From: CAVRIA01 sp963721115
GTDB taxonomy: Bacteria > Desulfobacterota > Binatia > HRBIN30 > CADEER01
Length of the DNA: 64,000 nucleotides
Reading direction: 5' to 3'
Assembly (NCBI GenBank): GCA_963721115.1
Contig: CAVRIA010000008.1
Coordinates: 248,001 to 312,000, forward strand
Below are positions 8,794-18,231 of this stretch, piece after piece. Below the pieces are notes generated by a model. It was given only the letters and a program-made list of their open reading frames with translations, did not search any database and had not been told where the DNA came from. Position numbers and translations under genes: made by a program. The stretch's first letter is position 1, and every line of letters begins with the position of its first letter.

Positions 8794-9885
8794 ATGCGCG
8801 GCACCCTGACATCGGAAGGCGTCGCGGTCGAGGCTGACGCGGAGGCGTTCTTCGAGCTCGCGGAGGCGCGGGGTTGGGGGGACGGCCTGCCGCTGGTTCC
8901 GCCGACCGCCGAACGGGTACAGGCGATGCTCGAGACCGTCGAGGAGTCTCCCGATGCGGTGATGGGCGTCGTCGAGCCACGCCGCGGAGAAGCGACGGCC
9001 GAGAAGGTGGCGATCAACGCGGTCATGGCCGGATGCCGCCCGGAATGCTTTCCGGTCGTGGCGGCCGCGGTGCGGGCGGTGTGCGACCCGCGTTTCAACC
9101 TCTATGCCCTCAACACCACCACCTGCTGTGCCACGCCGGCGTTGATGATCAACGGCCCGGCGCGGCGCGCCCTGGGGATCGAATGCGGCTACAGCTGTCT
9201 CGGCAACAACGGGCGCGCCAACGCGACGATCGGACGCGCCTTGCGGCTGGTCATGCGCAATGTCGGGGGTGCCATCCCCGGCGCCGTCAGCAAATCCACG
9301 TTTGGCCAGCCCGGCCGCATCTCGCTCTGTTTCGGGGAGTGGGAGGAGAAGAGCCCCTGGGAGCCGTTCCACGTGCGCCGTGGCTTCCAGCGCGACGCCA
9401 ACGTCGTCACGGCCCACTGTGCCACGGGCACGCAGGACATCGCCGACATCTATGCCGAGAGCGGCGAGGAATTGATCTGGATCCTCGCCCGCTCCATCGA
9501 CTGGATCGGCAACAACAAGGTCCTGGTGCCGCAGGCCGACGGCGAGATGCTGCTCCTGCTGTGTCCCGACTTCGCCCACAAGATCGCGCGCGACGGCCTG
9601 GGGATCGCCGACGTGCAGCGCCTGCTGTACGAGCAGACACGCACGCCGATCGAACGCTGGCATCGCCGGCACTGGAAGAAGCTCGAAGAGAAGGGGTACG
9701 TCGACGACGGCACCGTGCCGCTCTGTGCGTCGCCGGAGCAGTTTCTGATCGCCGTCGCCGGCGGCGAGTCCGGGCATCACGCGCTGAGCTTCTGCACCTT
9801 CGGCTTGACCTGGTCGGTATCCGTCCCGTTTTCGCTCCAGCCGCCGTCTGCCGGCGAGGTCTGCGAGCTTCCGGAGCGATCCTGA
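8794..9885 (+). CDS. Conserved Cys-rich protein paired with the UGSC selenoprotein; function unknown
   Basis: 363 residues from the ATG at 8794, which has AGGA four bases upstream. I do not recognise a characterised family. The sequence has strongly conserved-looking blocks: WGDGLPLVPPT near the start, EKVAINAVMAGCRPECFPVV, TTTCCATPALMINGP, and RANATIGRALRL with a following GG.IPGA. There are about ten cysteines and no signal peptide. It follows the selenoprotein by 28 bases and overlaps the next gene by one base. The cysteine content and gene order suggest a substrate or redox partner of the UGSC protein, but that is inference. Confidence 0.7.
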   Translation: MRGTLTSEGVAVEADAEAFFELAEARGWGDGLPLVPPTAERVQAMLETVEESPDAVMGVVEPRRGEATAEKVAINAVMAGCRPECFPVVAAAVRAVCDPRFNLYALNTTTCCATPALMINGPARRALGIECGYSCLGNNGRANATIGRALRLVMRNVGGAIPGAVSKSTFGQPGRISLCFGEWEEKSPWEPFHVRRGFQRDANVVTAHCATGTQDIADIYAESGEELIWILARSIDWIGNNKVLVPQADGEMLLLLCPDFAHKIARDGLGIADVQRLLYEQTRTPIERWHRRHWKKLEEKGYVDDGTVPLCASPEQFLIAVAGGESGHHALSFCTFGLTWSVSVPFSLQPPSAGEVCELPERS

Positions 9886-11420
9886 TGTCCTTCGCATCCC
9901 GGCCACCCGCCGACCTGAGCGACCTCCTGCGTCTGCTCGCCGGGCGGCTCGGAGATCGCACGGCCGTGATCGGCGAACGGGACCGGCTGCGCTTCACCGA
10001 CCTGGATCGCGCCGCCGACGATTGGGCCGCCGCCTTCGCCAGCGCGGGGCTCGGCCCCGGCGCGCACATCGGACTGCTTGCCGGCAATGGTCCCGCGTGG
10101 CTCGCCGTCGCCTTCGGCGTCTGGCGGAGCGGCGCCACGCTGGTGCCGGTCTCGACCTTCGCGACCGCGCGCGAGCTGGGCGAGGTACTCGATCACGGCG
10201 ACATCGCCACGCTGGTCGTGCAGGCGCACCTGCGCTCACACGACTATCTCGCGTCGCTGCGGGAGCTGTCGCGTCCGCCCGGCAAGCCGGAAGTCATGGT
10301 CCTCGGCGACACACCGCCGGTGCGGCGCCCGCGAGCCGCGCCGGAGGTCGTCGACCCCGATTCGATCGCATGCGTGCTGTACACCTCGGGAACGACCGGG
10401 CGGGCGAAGGGCGTGATGCTGAGCCACCGGGCGATTCTCTCGACCGTTCTGCCGACCGCCGAGCGCTCCGGCCTCGACGATACGGATTGCTTGCTGTCGA
10501 CTCTCCCGCTGTTCTGGGTCGCCGGCCTGGTCATCCGCGCGCTGCCGACTCTGGCGGCCGGCTGCGCCCTGAGCCTGGTCGAGACGTTCCGGTCGGAGGC
10601 CGTCCTCGCGGCGCTGCGCCTGGAGCGGCACACCGCCCTACATTTTCGCCCTCCGCAGGTCGGACAGATCCTGTCGCATCCGGACTTCGACCCGGCGTTG
10701 CTCGCGGGCGTGACCAAGGGCAACGGCCGCGTCGCCTGGTTTCACCCCCATCTCGACGCCGATCGCGCTCGCTTCATCACCGGATACGGCATGACCGAGA
10801 TGTCGGGCTACGTCACGGCCCTCGACTGGCGCGACCCGGCGGCGGTGCGCCAGGCCCAGATCGGGACACCGCTTCCGGGGGTCCGGATGCGGATCGTCGA
10901 CGCCGAAGGCCGCGAGGTCTCGTGCGGAGAGGTGGGGGAAATCCGGGTGTGGGGGCCGGGCATGTTCAGCGGCTACCACCGGCAGCCGGCGGGGGCGGGT
11001 CGCGACCGCGACGGGTACTTTTGCACCGGCGATCTCGGTCGGATCGATGCCGGCGGCGTGTTCCACTTCGTCGGCCGCAGCAAGGACCTGCTTCGAGTCA
11101 AAGGCATCAACGTCTCCCCGCTGGAGGTGGAATCGGTTCTCGCCAGCCACCCCGCCGTCGAATCGGTGTATATCGTCGGCCTTCCTCCCCAGGCCCTGGA
11201 GCAGCGGTTGGTCGCTCTCGTGATCGAGGGCGCCGCAGGGGTGGGGGAAGTCGAGCTGCGCGCCTTCGCGCGCCACAACCTATCCCACTACAAGTGCCCC
11301 GAGCACTATCTGTTTCTCAGCCGCGCCGAGGTGCCCCTCGGCGCGACGTCGAAGCCGCAGCGAGACGCGCTCGCCGAGCTGGCGGCGGGCCGGCTCGGGA
11401 GGCAGATCCCCCCGCGGTAG
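9885..11420 (+). CDS. AMP-forming acyl-CoA synthetase/ligase
   Basis: 511 residues. The adenylation-domain motifs are present: YTSGTTGRAKGVMLSH (P-loop-like A3), YGMTEMSGY (A5), FCTGDLGRI (A7) and GRSKDLLRVKGINVSPLEVE (A8). The catalytic Lys sits in ATSKPQR instead of the usual TGK context. Such enzymes activate a carboxylate as acyl-AMP and then acyl-CoA. The ATG shares one base with the previous stop (TGATG), so it is coupled to the UGSC-linked gene and may activate the substrate of that pathway. The substrate cannot be read from sequence. Confidence 0.85.
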   Translation: MSFASRPPADLSDLLRLLAGRLGDRTAVIGERDRLRFTDLDRAADDWAAAFASAGLGPGAHIGLLAGNGPAWLAVAFGVWRSGATLVPVSTFATARELGEVLDHGDIATLVVQAHLRSHDYLASLRELSRPPGKPEVMVLGDTPPVRRPRAAPEVVDPDSIACVLYTSGTTGRAKGVMLSHRAILSTVLPTAERSGLDDTDCLLSTLPLFWVAGLVIRALPTLAAGCALSLVETFRSEAVLAALRLERHTALHFRPPQVGQILSHPDFDPALLAGVTKGNGRVAWFHPHLDADRARFITGYGMTEMSGYVTALDWRDPAAVRQAQIGTPLPGVRMRIVDAEGREVSCGEVGEIRVWGPGMFSGYHRQPAGAGRDRDGYFCTGDLGRIDAGGVFHFVGRSKDLLRVKGINVSPLEVESVLASHPAVESVYIVGLPPQALEQRLVALVIEGAAGVGEVELRAFARHNLSHYKCPEHYLFLSRAEVPLGATSKPQRDALAELAAGRLGRQIPPR

Positions 11421-11641
11421 ATCGCGCCGGGCGGCCGCCCCTCGGTTGACATTGTGATCTCCATTGCCGATCGTAGCAGCCGCAACCGAACGACGAGACG
11501 GGCTCCACGACCAGTTTCAGACGACTGAAGCAGAGGCGAATAGGCCGGCGCGCGAGTCGCCGGGGTCGACCGGCGAGACGGGGTGTTTCCTGCCGGAAAG
11601 TGCGGGGTTGGGAGCTACCTTCAGAAGAGGAGAAGAGAGGA

Positions 11642-11995
<354 letters not shown>

Positions 11996-12072
11996 TCGCG
12001 GCGCCACAGTGCGCTACTATGCATCGTCAGCGGCGGGGTATCGACACACCCGCCACGACGAAGGAGTCGCGT

Positions 12073-12624
12073 ATGAGCTACGACGAGATCCACTTTGAGA
12101 GGGACTGCGAGGCGGTGCAGATCCCGGACGGGACCGCGGTCGTCATTCCCGCCGGCACCGGGGCCTTCCTGACCCAGTCGCTCGGAGGCAGCTACACGCT
12201 GCAGGTGCCCAGCCTGGGCGGCCTATTTCGGGTCGCCGGCAAGGATGCCGACGCGATCGGTCACGAGCCGACGGGGAGGCCTTCCGCCGCGTTGCCGGGC
12301 TCCGACGGGCCGGTGAGCGAGGAGAAGGTCTGGGAACAGCTCAAGGACGTGTACGACCCCGAGATCCCCGTCAACATCGTCGACCTCGGCCTGGTCTACG
12401 ACATGATCATCGAACGCTTGCCGGTGGGTGGAAGTCGGGTCGCGGTGAAGATGACCTTGACCGCTCCAGGCTGCGGGATGGGTGGCCCGATCTCCATGGA
12501 TGCGAAGCATCGGATCGAAGCGCTTCCCGGCGTCGCGGAGGCCGACGTGCAGGTCGTCTGGGACCCGCCCTGGAATCCGCAGATGATCTCGGCGGAAGGG
12601 CGGGCAAAGCTGGGGATGGACTGA
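12073..12624 (+). CDS. sufT: SufT-like iron-sulfur cluster assembly protein (MIP18/DUF59 domain)
   Basis: 183 residues, the usual SufT length. The N-terminal half is the SufT-specific part (about residues 1-75, ending QVPSLGGLFRVAGKDADAIG). Residues 85-180 are the MIP18 domain with VYDPEIPVNIVDLGLVYD and the conserved Cys in LTAPGCGMGGP. SufT-type proteins support maturation of Fe-S proteins. The ATG has AAGGAG nine bases upstream. A strong intrinsic terminator follows, so the ferredoxin and this gene form a short unit. Confidence 0.87.
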   Translation: MSYDEIHFERDCEAVQIPDGTAVVIPAGTGAFLTQSLGGSYTLQVPSLGGLFRVAGKDADAIGHEPTGRPSAALPGSDGPVSEEKVWEQLKDVYDPEIPVNIVDLGLVYDMIIERLPVGGSRVAVKMTLTAPGCGMGGPISMDAKHRIEALPGVAEADVQVVWDPPWNPQMISAEGRAKLGMD

Positions 12625-12663
12625 ACCGGTCCCGATCTGCCGCGCAACCCGAAAGAGGACCGA

Positions 12664-12693
12664 GGGCGCTCCGTCGTGGAGCGCCCTTTTTTT
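12664..12693 (+). terminator. Rho-independent terminator after sufT
   Basis: A perfect 9-base-pair stem, GGGCGCTCC and GGAGCGCCC, with loop GTCGT is followed directly by seven T. It lies 40 bases after the sufT stop. Confidence 0.92.
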
Positions 12694-12907
12694 GCTCGCA
12701 CGCCGCCCTGCGCGCGGGCCGTACGCAATCCCCGAGGCTCCCCCCACATTCCAAAAGAGTGGAAAACAGCCCATTGTGGACCCAGTGCCTCTATGATAAG
12801 AACACTCCCTAGCCGCGCAATCGACGGTGAAGTATTACTAATCCTCCTATAAGTGGGCCCATTCTCGGGGGCCGGGTCGAGAAGCGGCGAGGAAAGGGAT
12901 AGCAGGC

Positions 12908-13291
12908 ATGGTTCCCAAGATGTCACCCGTGATCGTTCCCGAAGAGCTGCTGGCCTCGGAGCCGGCTCTTCCCAGCCAGTTCCACGATACCTGGCATCGG
13001 ACGCGCTACATCGCTCCGGAGCGGGCGCTTGCCCTTGCCGTGTTGTGGCAGGCGGTCATCGACCTCCAGAAGTATCGCTTTGCGCCGCGCCGCCGGCAGC
13101 AGAGACTCTACATGGAGGCGTACAAGTGGGTCGCCTCGCAGCGTCGGGAGTGGCCCTACTCGTTCGAGAACCTCTGCGATGTGCTCAATCTGTCGGTGGA
13201 ACCCGCGCGGGCCGAGCTTCTCGGTGACGCCGCGCCGGCCGGCCACGTCGTGCCCTTCGACAGCGCGCCCGAGGTCGAAGAAGCAGCCTGA
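12908..13291 (+). CDS. Small conserved-looking protein, function unknown
   Basis: 127 residues with no signal peptide or membrane segment. The central part is rich in Arg, Tyr and Trp (RALALAVLWQAVIDLQKYRF, then YKWVASQRREWPYSFENLCDVLNL). This pattern recurs in small proteins of deltaproteobacterial genomes, where it looks like a helical DNA- or protein-binding unit. AGCAGG precedes the ATG at 12908. It is a single-gene unit between two terminators, with its own AT-richer upstream region (12770-12850) that has TATGAT at 12792 but no clear -35. No function is proposed. Confidence 0.7.
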   Translation: MVPKMSPVIVPEELLASEPALPSQFHDTWHRTRYIAPERALALAVLWQAVIDLQKYRFAPRRRQQRLYMEAYKWVASQRREWPYSFENLCDVLNLSVEPARAELLGDAAPAGHVVPFDSAPEVEEAA

Positions 13292-13308
13292 GCGCCCATC
13301 CGACTTTC

Positions 13309-13354
13309 CGAAAAGGGGGAAGGGGGACCTCGAGTTCCCTCTTCCCCCTTTTCG
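13309..13354 (+). terminator. Long hairpin terminator
   Basis: CGAAAAGGGGGAAG (13309-13322) pairs over 14 bases with CTTCCCCCTTTTCG (13341-13354), ending in a short T run. The A/T-ended arms would work as a terminator in both directions. It lies 18 bases after the small gene's stop. Confidence 0.8.
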
Positions 13355-13528
13355 TTGCGCTAGGCACCGCGCCGGGAATCGCGCTTGACGGCGATGCGGC
13401 TGGTCGTCTTGCGTACAGGAGTGTTGGGGTGCTGGAGCGACCGACGAGCTCCGGCAATCCACTGCGCCCCAGCCGTTCGGCGGGGAGACCGGCATGAGAC
13501 GAGGCGCGTGCAGCGGAGGGGCGTCGTG

Positions 13529-15145
13529 ATGGGGGATCGGTGGGAGCCTTTGGTGCTCCCCGAGCGCCGCGCCCGACACGAAGGCGCCGGCGAATGGCCG
13601 CGGCCGAGTCTGACGGAGCTGCTGACCGAGCGGGTCGGTACAGACTCCGATCGGCTGTTTCTGGTCGACGGTGAACGCCGTTTGACCTTCCGCGACTTCG
13701 CCGTCGCGGTCGGGCGGCTCGCGGCGGGACTGACTCGCCTGGGTATTGCCCCGGGCGACGTCGTTTCCTGGCAGCTTCCCAGCTGGTGGGAGGCGGCCGT
13801 GGTCGGGGCCGCGGTGGATCGCATCGGCGCGATCAGCAATCCGATCATTCCGATCTACCGCGAAAGCGAGGTCGGCTTCATTGCGCGTCAGGCGGAAACT
13901 CGCCTGCTGATCGTCCCCGGCGTCTTTCGCGGCTTCGACCACCGCGACCTGGCGCGCGAGGTTCGGCGCGGCGCGCCCGGCGTCGAGCATGTGGCGGTGG
14001 TCCGCGCCGAGCCCGGCGACCGCATGCTCGCCTTCGACCGGCTTCTCGACGACGCGGCGCAGGTTCCGCCGACGCCGCGCGATCCGTACGACGTCGGGAT
14101 GGTGTTCTACACCTCCGGGACGACCTCGGAGCCGAAGGGGGTCCTGCACACGGCGTCGACGATGGGCGCCTTCGCCCGCGTCAACGCGGCGGTGTCCGGC
14201 GCGGGGCCCGACGACGTCGGCCTCCTGCAGTTTCCGCTCACGCACATCGGCGGTCTGGCGGCGTTTCTGATCCTGCCGATCCTCGTCGGATCGCGCGTCG
14301 TCTACCTCGACGTCTGGGACCCGGAGAGGGCCCTGTCGCTGATAGAGCGGGAAGGCGTGACGAGCGCCGGCGGACCACCGGCGATCCTGCGAGGCATCCT
14401 CAATGCCAAGGGTTTCGCGACCGAGCGCGTTCGCACCGTGCGAGCCGCCGGCACCGGCGCCGCCGACATTCCCCCCGAGCTGGTGCGCGAGATACGACGC
14501 CGCTTCGGTGTGCCGAGCTTCCGGTCGTACGGATTGACCGAATGCCCGATGCTGACCTCGGGGAGGCGCGACGATCCCGAGGAGAAGTGCGCGAACACGG
14601 ACGGACGCCCGTCGCCCGGGTGCCGGGTGCGTATCGTCGGCCCTTCCGGAGACATCCTACCCCCCGGCGTGGAAGGAGAAATCGAAGCCTTCGGGCCGCA
14701 GATGTGCGTCGGCTACCTCGACGCCGCGCTGACGCGGCAGGCGTTCACGCCGGACGGTTTTCTGCGCACGGGCGACCTGGGAGTCGTCGATCCGGAAGGC
14801 TATGTCCGGGTCACCGGGCGCCAGAAGGACATCATCATCCGCAAGGGGGAGAACCTGAGCGCCAAGGCGATCGAGGACGTGCTCCACGAGCATCCGGCGG
14901 TCGCGGACGCCGCCGTCGTCGGGGTGCCCGACGCGGCGAGCGGGGAGAGGGTCTGCGCCTGCCTGGTCATGCGCGAGGGGGCGTCTCCGCTGACCGTGGA
15001 CGACGTCCGCTCGTTCATGCTCGAGAAGCAGATCATGCGCCAGAAGATCCCCGAGCAGGTCGAGATCTTGACGGCCCTGCCGCGCAACGCCACCGGGAAG
15101 GTGATGAAGTTCGACTTGCGGGCCCGGTTTCGCCGCCGCTCCTGA
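13529..15145 (+). CDS. AMP-forming ligase (fatty-acyl/aryl-CoA synthetase family)
   Basis: 538 residues from the ATG at 13529, preceded by GGAGGGG. An in-frame open stretch reaches 13385, but the early part has poor composition. Motifs: FYTSGTTSEPKGVLH, YGLTECPM, RTGDLGVVDPEGYVRVTGRQKDI and a C-terminal PRNATGKVMKFDL holding the catalytic Lys. The set resembles cyclohexanecarboxylate-CoA or 2,3-dihydroxybenzoate-AMP-like ligases, but the substrate is not determinable. It stands alone between a terminator and a convergent gene, so it is probably an independent catabolic activator. Confidence 0.85.
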   Translation: MGDRWEPLVLPERRARHEGAGEWPRPSLTELLTERVGTDSDRLFLVDGERRLTFRDFAVAVGRLAAGLTRLGIAPGDVVSWQLPSWWEAAVVGAAVDRIGAISNPIIPIYRESEVGFIARQAETRLLIVPGVFRGFDHRDLAREVRRGAPGVEHVAVVRAEPGDRMLAFDRLLDDAAQVPPTPRDPYDVGMVFYTSGTTSEPKGVLHTASTMGAFARVNAAVSGAGPDDVGLLQFPLTHIGGLAAFLILPILVGSRVVYLDVWDPERALSLIEREGVTSAGGPPAILRGILNAKGFATERVRTVRAAGTGAADIPPELVREIRRRFGVPSFRSYGLTECPMLTSGRRDDPEEKCANTDGRPSPGCRVRIVGPSGDILPPGVEGEIEAFGPQMCVGYLDAALTRQAFTPDGFLRTGDLGVVDPEGYVRVTGRQKDIIIRKGENLSAKAIEDVLHEHPAVADAAVVGVPDAASGERVCACLVMREGASPLTVDDVRSFMLEKQIMRQKIPEQVEILTALPRNATGKVMKFDLRARFRRRS

Positions 15146-15154
15146 TCGGCGGCC

Positions 15155-16651
15155 TCAGCTCCCGAAGCCGTCACACTCGATGGAGCGAGTGGAGGCGGCC
15201 CGCCGCCGCGTCCACCACGCGCCGCTGCTCGCGAGCTCCGACGGCGTCGTGAAGTGATACTGCCAGAACACGATCCGCACCGCCTCGGGGTGGGGTGGGA
15301 GCGGATCCGGGAAGAGGCCCTGGACCGCCTCGGGGTCCAGGCACAGGCGGCGCACGAGGGCGGCGACGTACGCCGGCGTCCCCCGCCGGTAGCCCAGGCC
15401 GTAGAACCAAAGCTGGAAGTCGACGCGCGGCTGGTGCGGCGCGACGAAGCGGGGCGCCCGCCGCGGATCTCCCGGCTTGTAGCGGAAATCGTGCGCGGTC
15501 CACGCGCCGTCGCTAGACGTCTGGAACTCGGGTTCGATGCGCTCGCGCGTGATCTGCCCGAAGAGGTGGTACGTGTTGACCAACCGCCAGGGCTGGTAGA
15601 TCGCCCGCACCGGCTCCACGACCGCCCGCCATGCGCCTCCGCCGCCGAAGGCCAGCAAGCCATCGAGCAGGGACAGGGAGACGAAGACGGCGACGACGAG
15701 CGCGGCCCCGGCGGTGCGCAGCCACCCCCCGGCCGTCGGCGGCCGTGCCGGTCGGACGCGGAGCGGCCGCCCGAGGCGCAACCGGAGCCATCCGCCGATC
15801 CGAACGAGGTCCCCGTCGTCGAGCAGGAAAACGTGCAGGGCAAGGGCGAGGTAACAGAAGAAGCCGTAGTTGGCGGTGGCGATGTTGACGACCTGAAAGC
15901 CCGTCAGGAGGGCACAGGCGGCCAGGCGGAGGCGCCGCGGTCCGAAGAATCCGACCGGGACGAGCATCTCGAGCACCAGGACGGCGCGGCTTTCGAAGTG
16001 GTGCCACCAGGCGGGAAGGGCGTGCGCGTACAGGGCGAGCCAGGTCGGCAGCGGTGCCGTCTCGTAGTAGTAGGTCATCGCGCTGCCGTCGAACCAATCG
16101 CCGATGTACGACTGCATCTTGGCGATGCCCGATTCCCAGTAGAGCTTGAACAGGAGCAACCGAAAGAGAACGTGAATCCAACGTGCCGGCCGGTCGGTGG
16201 GGAGGAAGACGGCGAGGATGCCGCACTCAAGCAGCAGGTTGTCCCACTGAAAGGAGAGAAAGGTTCGGCAAGCGGTGGCGTAGCTCAGGTAGAGCAGCGT
16301 GGAGAGCAGGAAGCAGAGGCGGGGGCGGAGACCGGCGAGAGCGGCGAGGGCGAGCCCGATGCCGGCGACAATCCCCGCTTCCAACGCCAGGTCGCTGGCG
16401 CCGAGCCAGAACAGGGTCGGGAACTGCGCAAACGAGGGTCCCCCCGCACGGCGCGCCGCCTCGAGAAAAGGCGCGACCGGCAACAGGCCGCGGCTGCCGA
16501 CGAGGATCGCGACCTGAGCGCCGAGCGACGACCACGCGATCAGAAAGACCAGCGCCAGCAGGATCTGAAAGGCGCGGGCGACGACCGGACCGGAGCCGCT
16601 CGGGCTCGGAATCCGAGCGGGGCTCGCCCGCTCGTCGTCGGGGAGGGACAC
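15155..16651 (-). CDS. Lipase maturation factor-like membrane protein
   Basis: 498 residues with at least eight hydrophobic segments in the first 350 residues. It has the family pattern FLSFQWDNLLLECGILAVFL and FKLYWESGIAKMQSYIGDW, with TYYYETAPLPTW and WWHHFE after them, and a C-terminal soluble part containing YQPWRLVNTYHLFG. In animals LMF1 helps lipases fold in the ER. Bacterial members are uncharacterised. The GTG at 16651 lies two bases after the upstream stop. A longer reading from 16705 would overlap the upstream gene. It is probably one unit with the secreted protein upstream. Confidence 0.82.
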   Translation of the reverse strand: MSLPDDERASPARIPSPSGSGPVVARAFQILLALVFLIAWSSLGAQVAILVGSRGLLPVAPFLEAARRAGGPSFAQFPTLFWLGASDLALEAGIVAGIGLALAALAGLRPRLCFLLSTLLYLSYATACRTFLSFQWDNLLLECGILAVFLPTDRPARWIHVLFRLLLFKLYWESGIAKMQSYIGDWFDGSAMTYYYETAPLPTWLALYAHALPAWWHHFESRAVLVLEMLVPVGFFGPRRLRLAACALLTGFQVVNIATANYGFFCYLALALHVFLLDDGDLVRIGGWLRLRLGRPLRVRPARPPTAGGWLRTAGAALVVAVFVSLSLLDGLLAFGGGGAWRAVVEPVRAIYQPWRLVNTYHLFGQITRERIEPEFQTSSDGAWTAHDFRYKPGDPRRAPRFVAPHQPRVDFQLWFYGLGYRRGTPAYVAALVRRLCLDPEAVQGLFPDPLPPHPEAVRIVFWQYHFTTPSELASSGAWWTRRRAASTRSIECDGFGS

Positions 16652-16653
16652 GG

Positions 16654-18141
16654 TCAGAGACAGTTGAGGTCGAGCTCCACGCCCTCGTGGTCCGAGGGCC
16701 AGCACATGGGCAGCGGCGCCGGGCCGCAGGTGGCAAACGGGTTGGGCTGGTCGGCGAACAGACGCGTCGCGGTGCCGTCTCCGTCGTCGTCCGCGGGCCC
16801 GTCGATGCTCGCCCCGCAGGCCGACGCCGGCCCTGGGGGAACGACGAACACGTAGTCGATGCGCTCGTCGACGTTGGAGTCGGTGGATTCCATCTGGGTC
16901 AGCGTGTCACTGGCGCGGCCGGACGTGCAGCCGACGCCGGTCATCGGGTCGCACTCCGGATTTCCCGCCGCGCGGTAGACGTCCGTCCAGCCGCGATCGG
17001 CGAGCTGGTGGTAGACGAAGCCGTCGGGGTGGGAGTTCAGGTCGCCCGTGACGACCGCCGGAGTGGCGACGTCGTGGCGGGCGGCGGCGTACTCGGCGAG
17101 CTGTACCGCCTGGCACTCCCTGATGGTCGAGGCGCCGGCGGCGACGCACTCCGCCGGGCACGGGGCCTGGCAGGGGTTGGACGCGCCGTCGGAGCTCGAG
17201 GCCAGATGGGTCGTGAACACGTCGACCGCGCCCATCGGGTGGTCGATGCGGGCGAACAGAACGTGGCGAAAGCCGCCGTGCAGCCCGTGCAGCTCGCTCT
17301 CGAGGACCGGGTATCGACTGAGAATCATCTCCTCGTCGATGCCGAAGGTGCGGATGAAGACTTCCTGGTAGGGGAACGGGCAGACCGTGGCCCGCCGGGC
17401 ATCGATGAGCGGCAGGGCGCTCCCCGTCGAGAGATCGAGCACCTCCTGCATCGTCACCACGTCGGGACAACCCCGGGCCGCGATCCACTGAAACAAGAGA
17501 TCGATGCGGTCCGCCTGGCGACAGTTCCCGGGACAACCCAGGCCGTGCAGGATGTTCAGGTCCGCCACCGTCAGGTCCGCGTCCGGACAGGCGGCGGGAG
17601 CGGGTGCGCCGCCGGCACGAAAGCGGCCGCCGGCGTTGCGGGCCACCGTGCCGCCGAAGGCGCTACAGTAGCGTTCGCCGACCATGCGCAGCTCGACCGA
17701 GACCGGAAGCTGCTGCTCGGCTCCGAGGTCGCAAGGCCAGGAGTCCCCCCGGGCCACGACCTGAATCCGTCCCGGCCGCAACGCGATGCGACGGATTCCC
17801 TGCGATCCGGAGCCGGCGTCGCGATAGACGTACCCTTTGTTCGGTCCGTCGCCCCGGATCGGCTTCCAGTTGGTGGCACCCAGGGGAATCTCGGCGAAGC
17901 ACTGGCCCGGCCCTGCCGACGACCGGACGATCAGCGACGACGAGCCGGTCGTCGGATCGGCGAAGGGTGGCCCGATGGCCGGGTCCAGCGCGACGAAGGA
18001 GAGCCGGCGCCTCTGCCCGTCATTGTCCACGAGGATGAGCTTGCGTCCCGCCACCGGATGCTCGATCGCGCCAGCGGAGCTCGCCGGCGTGGTCAACGCC
18101 AGGGCGCAGAGAACCGCCGCGAAGCGAACGGAGCCTGCCAT
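16654..18141 (-). CDS. Secreted endonuclease/exonuclease/phosphatase-fold protein
   Basis: 495 residues with a signal peptide (about residues 1-25, ending SSAGA). Residues 30-180 are an unassigned Cys-containing domain. The EEP-fold catalytic domain spans about 190-490, with ADLNILHG (Asn), MQEV (catalytic Glu), GDLNSHPDG (Asp/Asn) and a closing SDHEG (Asp-His). EEP enzymes cleave phosphodiesters in nucleic acids, phospholipids or inositol phosphates. Many cysteines suggest extracellular disulfides, consistent with export by the type II machinery. The substrate is unknown. It is read just before the lipase-maturation-like gene. Confidence 0.86.
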   Translation of the reverse strand: MAGSVRFAAVLCALALTTPASSAGAIEHPVAGRKLILVDNDGQRRRLSFVALDPAIGPPFADPTTGSSSLIVRSSAGPGQCFAEIPLGATNWKPIRGDGPNKGYVYRDAGSGSQGIRRIALRPGRIQVVARGDSWPCDLGAEQQLPVSVELRMVGERYCSAFGGTVARNAGGRFRAGGAPAPAACPDADLTVADLNILHGLGCPGNCRQADRIDLLFQWIAARGCPDVVTMQEVLDLSTGSALPLIDARRATVCPFPYQEVFIRTFGIDEEMILSRYPVLESELHGLHGGFRHVLFARIDHPMGAVDVFTTHLASSSDGASNPCQAPCPAECVAAGASTIRECQAVQLAEYAAARHDVATPAVVTGDLNSHPDGFVYHQLADRGWTDVYRAAGNPECDPMTGVGCTSGRASDTLTQMESTDSNVDERIDYVFVVPPGPASACGASIDGPADDDGDGTATRLFADQPNPFATCGPAPLPMCWPSDHEGVELDLNCL

Positions 18142-18231
18142 GACGATTCCTATGGCACGCTGCCTTTCCGACCGTCAATCGGAGAGGCCGGCGACCCGTA
18201 CGCTCGGCGCGTCGTCCCTGCCCGCGTCGAC

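Noticed and set aside
8513..8809. A 98-codon open frame starting at the UGSC stop
   Set aside because: It is a shifted reading of the selenoprotein's 3' half. The in-frame continuation after the TGA explains the sequence.
11446..11476. A TTGACA promoter for the ferredoxin
   Set aside because: No acceptable -10 lies 16-19 bases downstream, so it is mentioned only in the gene entry.
12774..12797. TTGTGG and TATGAT as a promoter of the small gene
   Set aside because: The spacer is only 12 bases.
15254..16855. A 533-codon plus-strand frame rich in charged residues
   Set aside because: Antisense to the lipase-maturation-like gene, and its composition is not protein-like.
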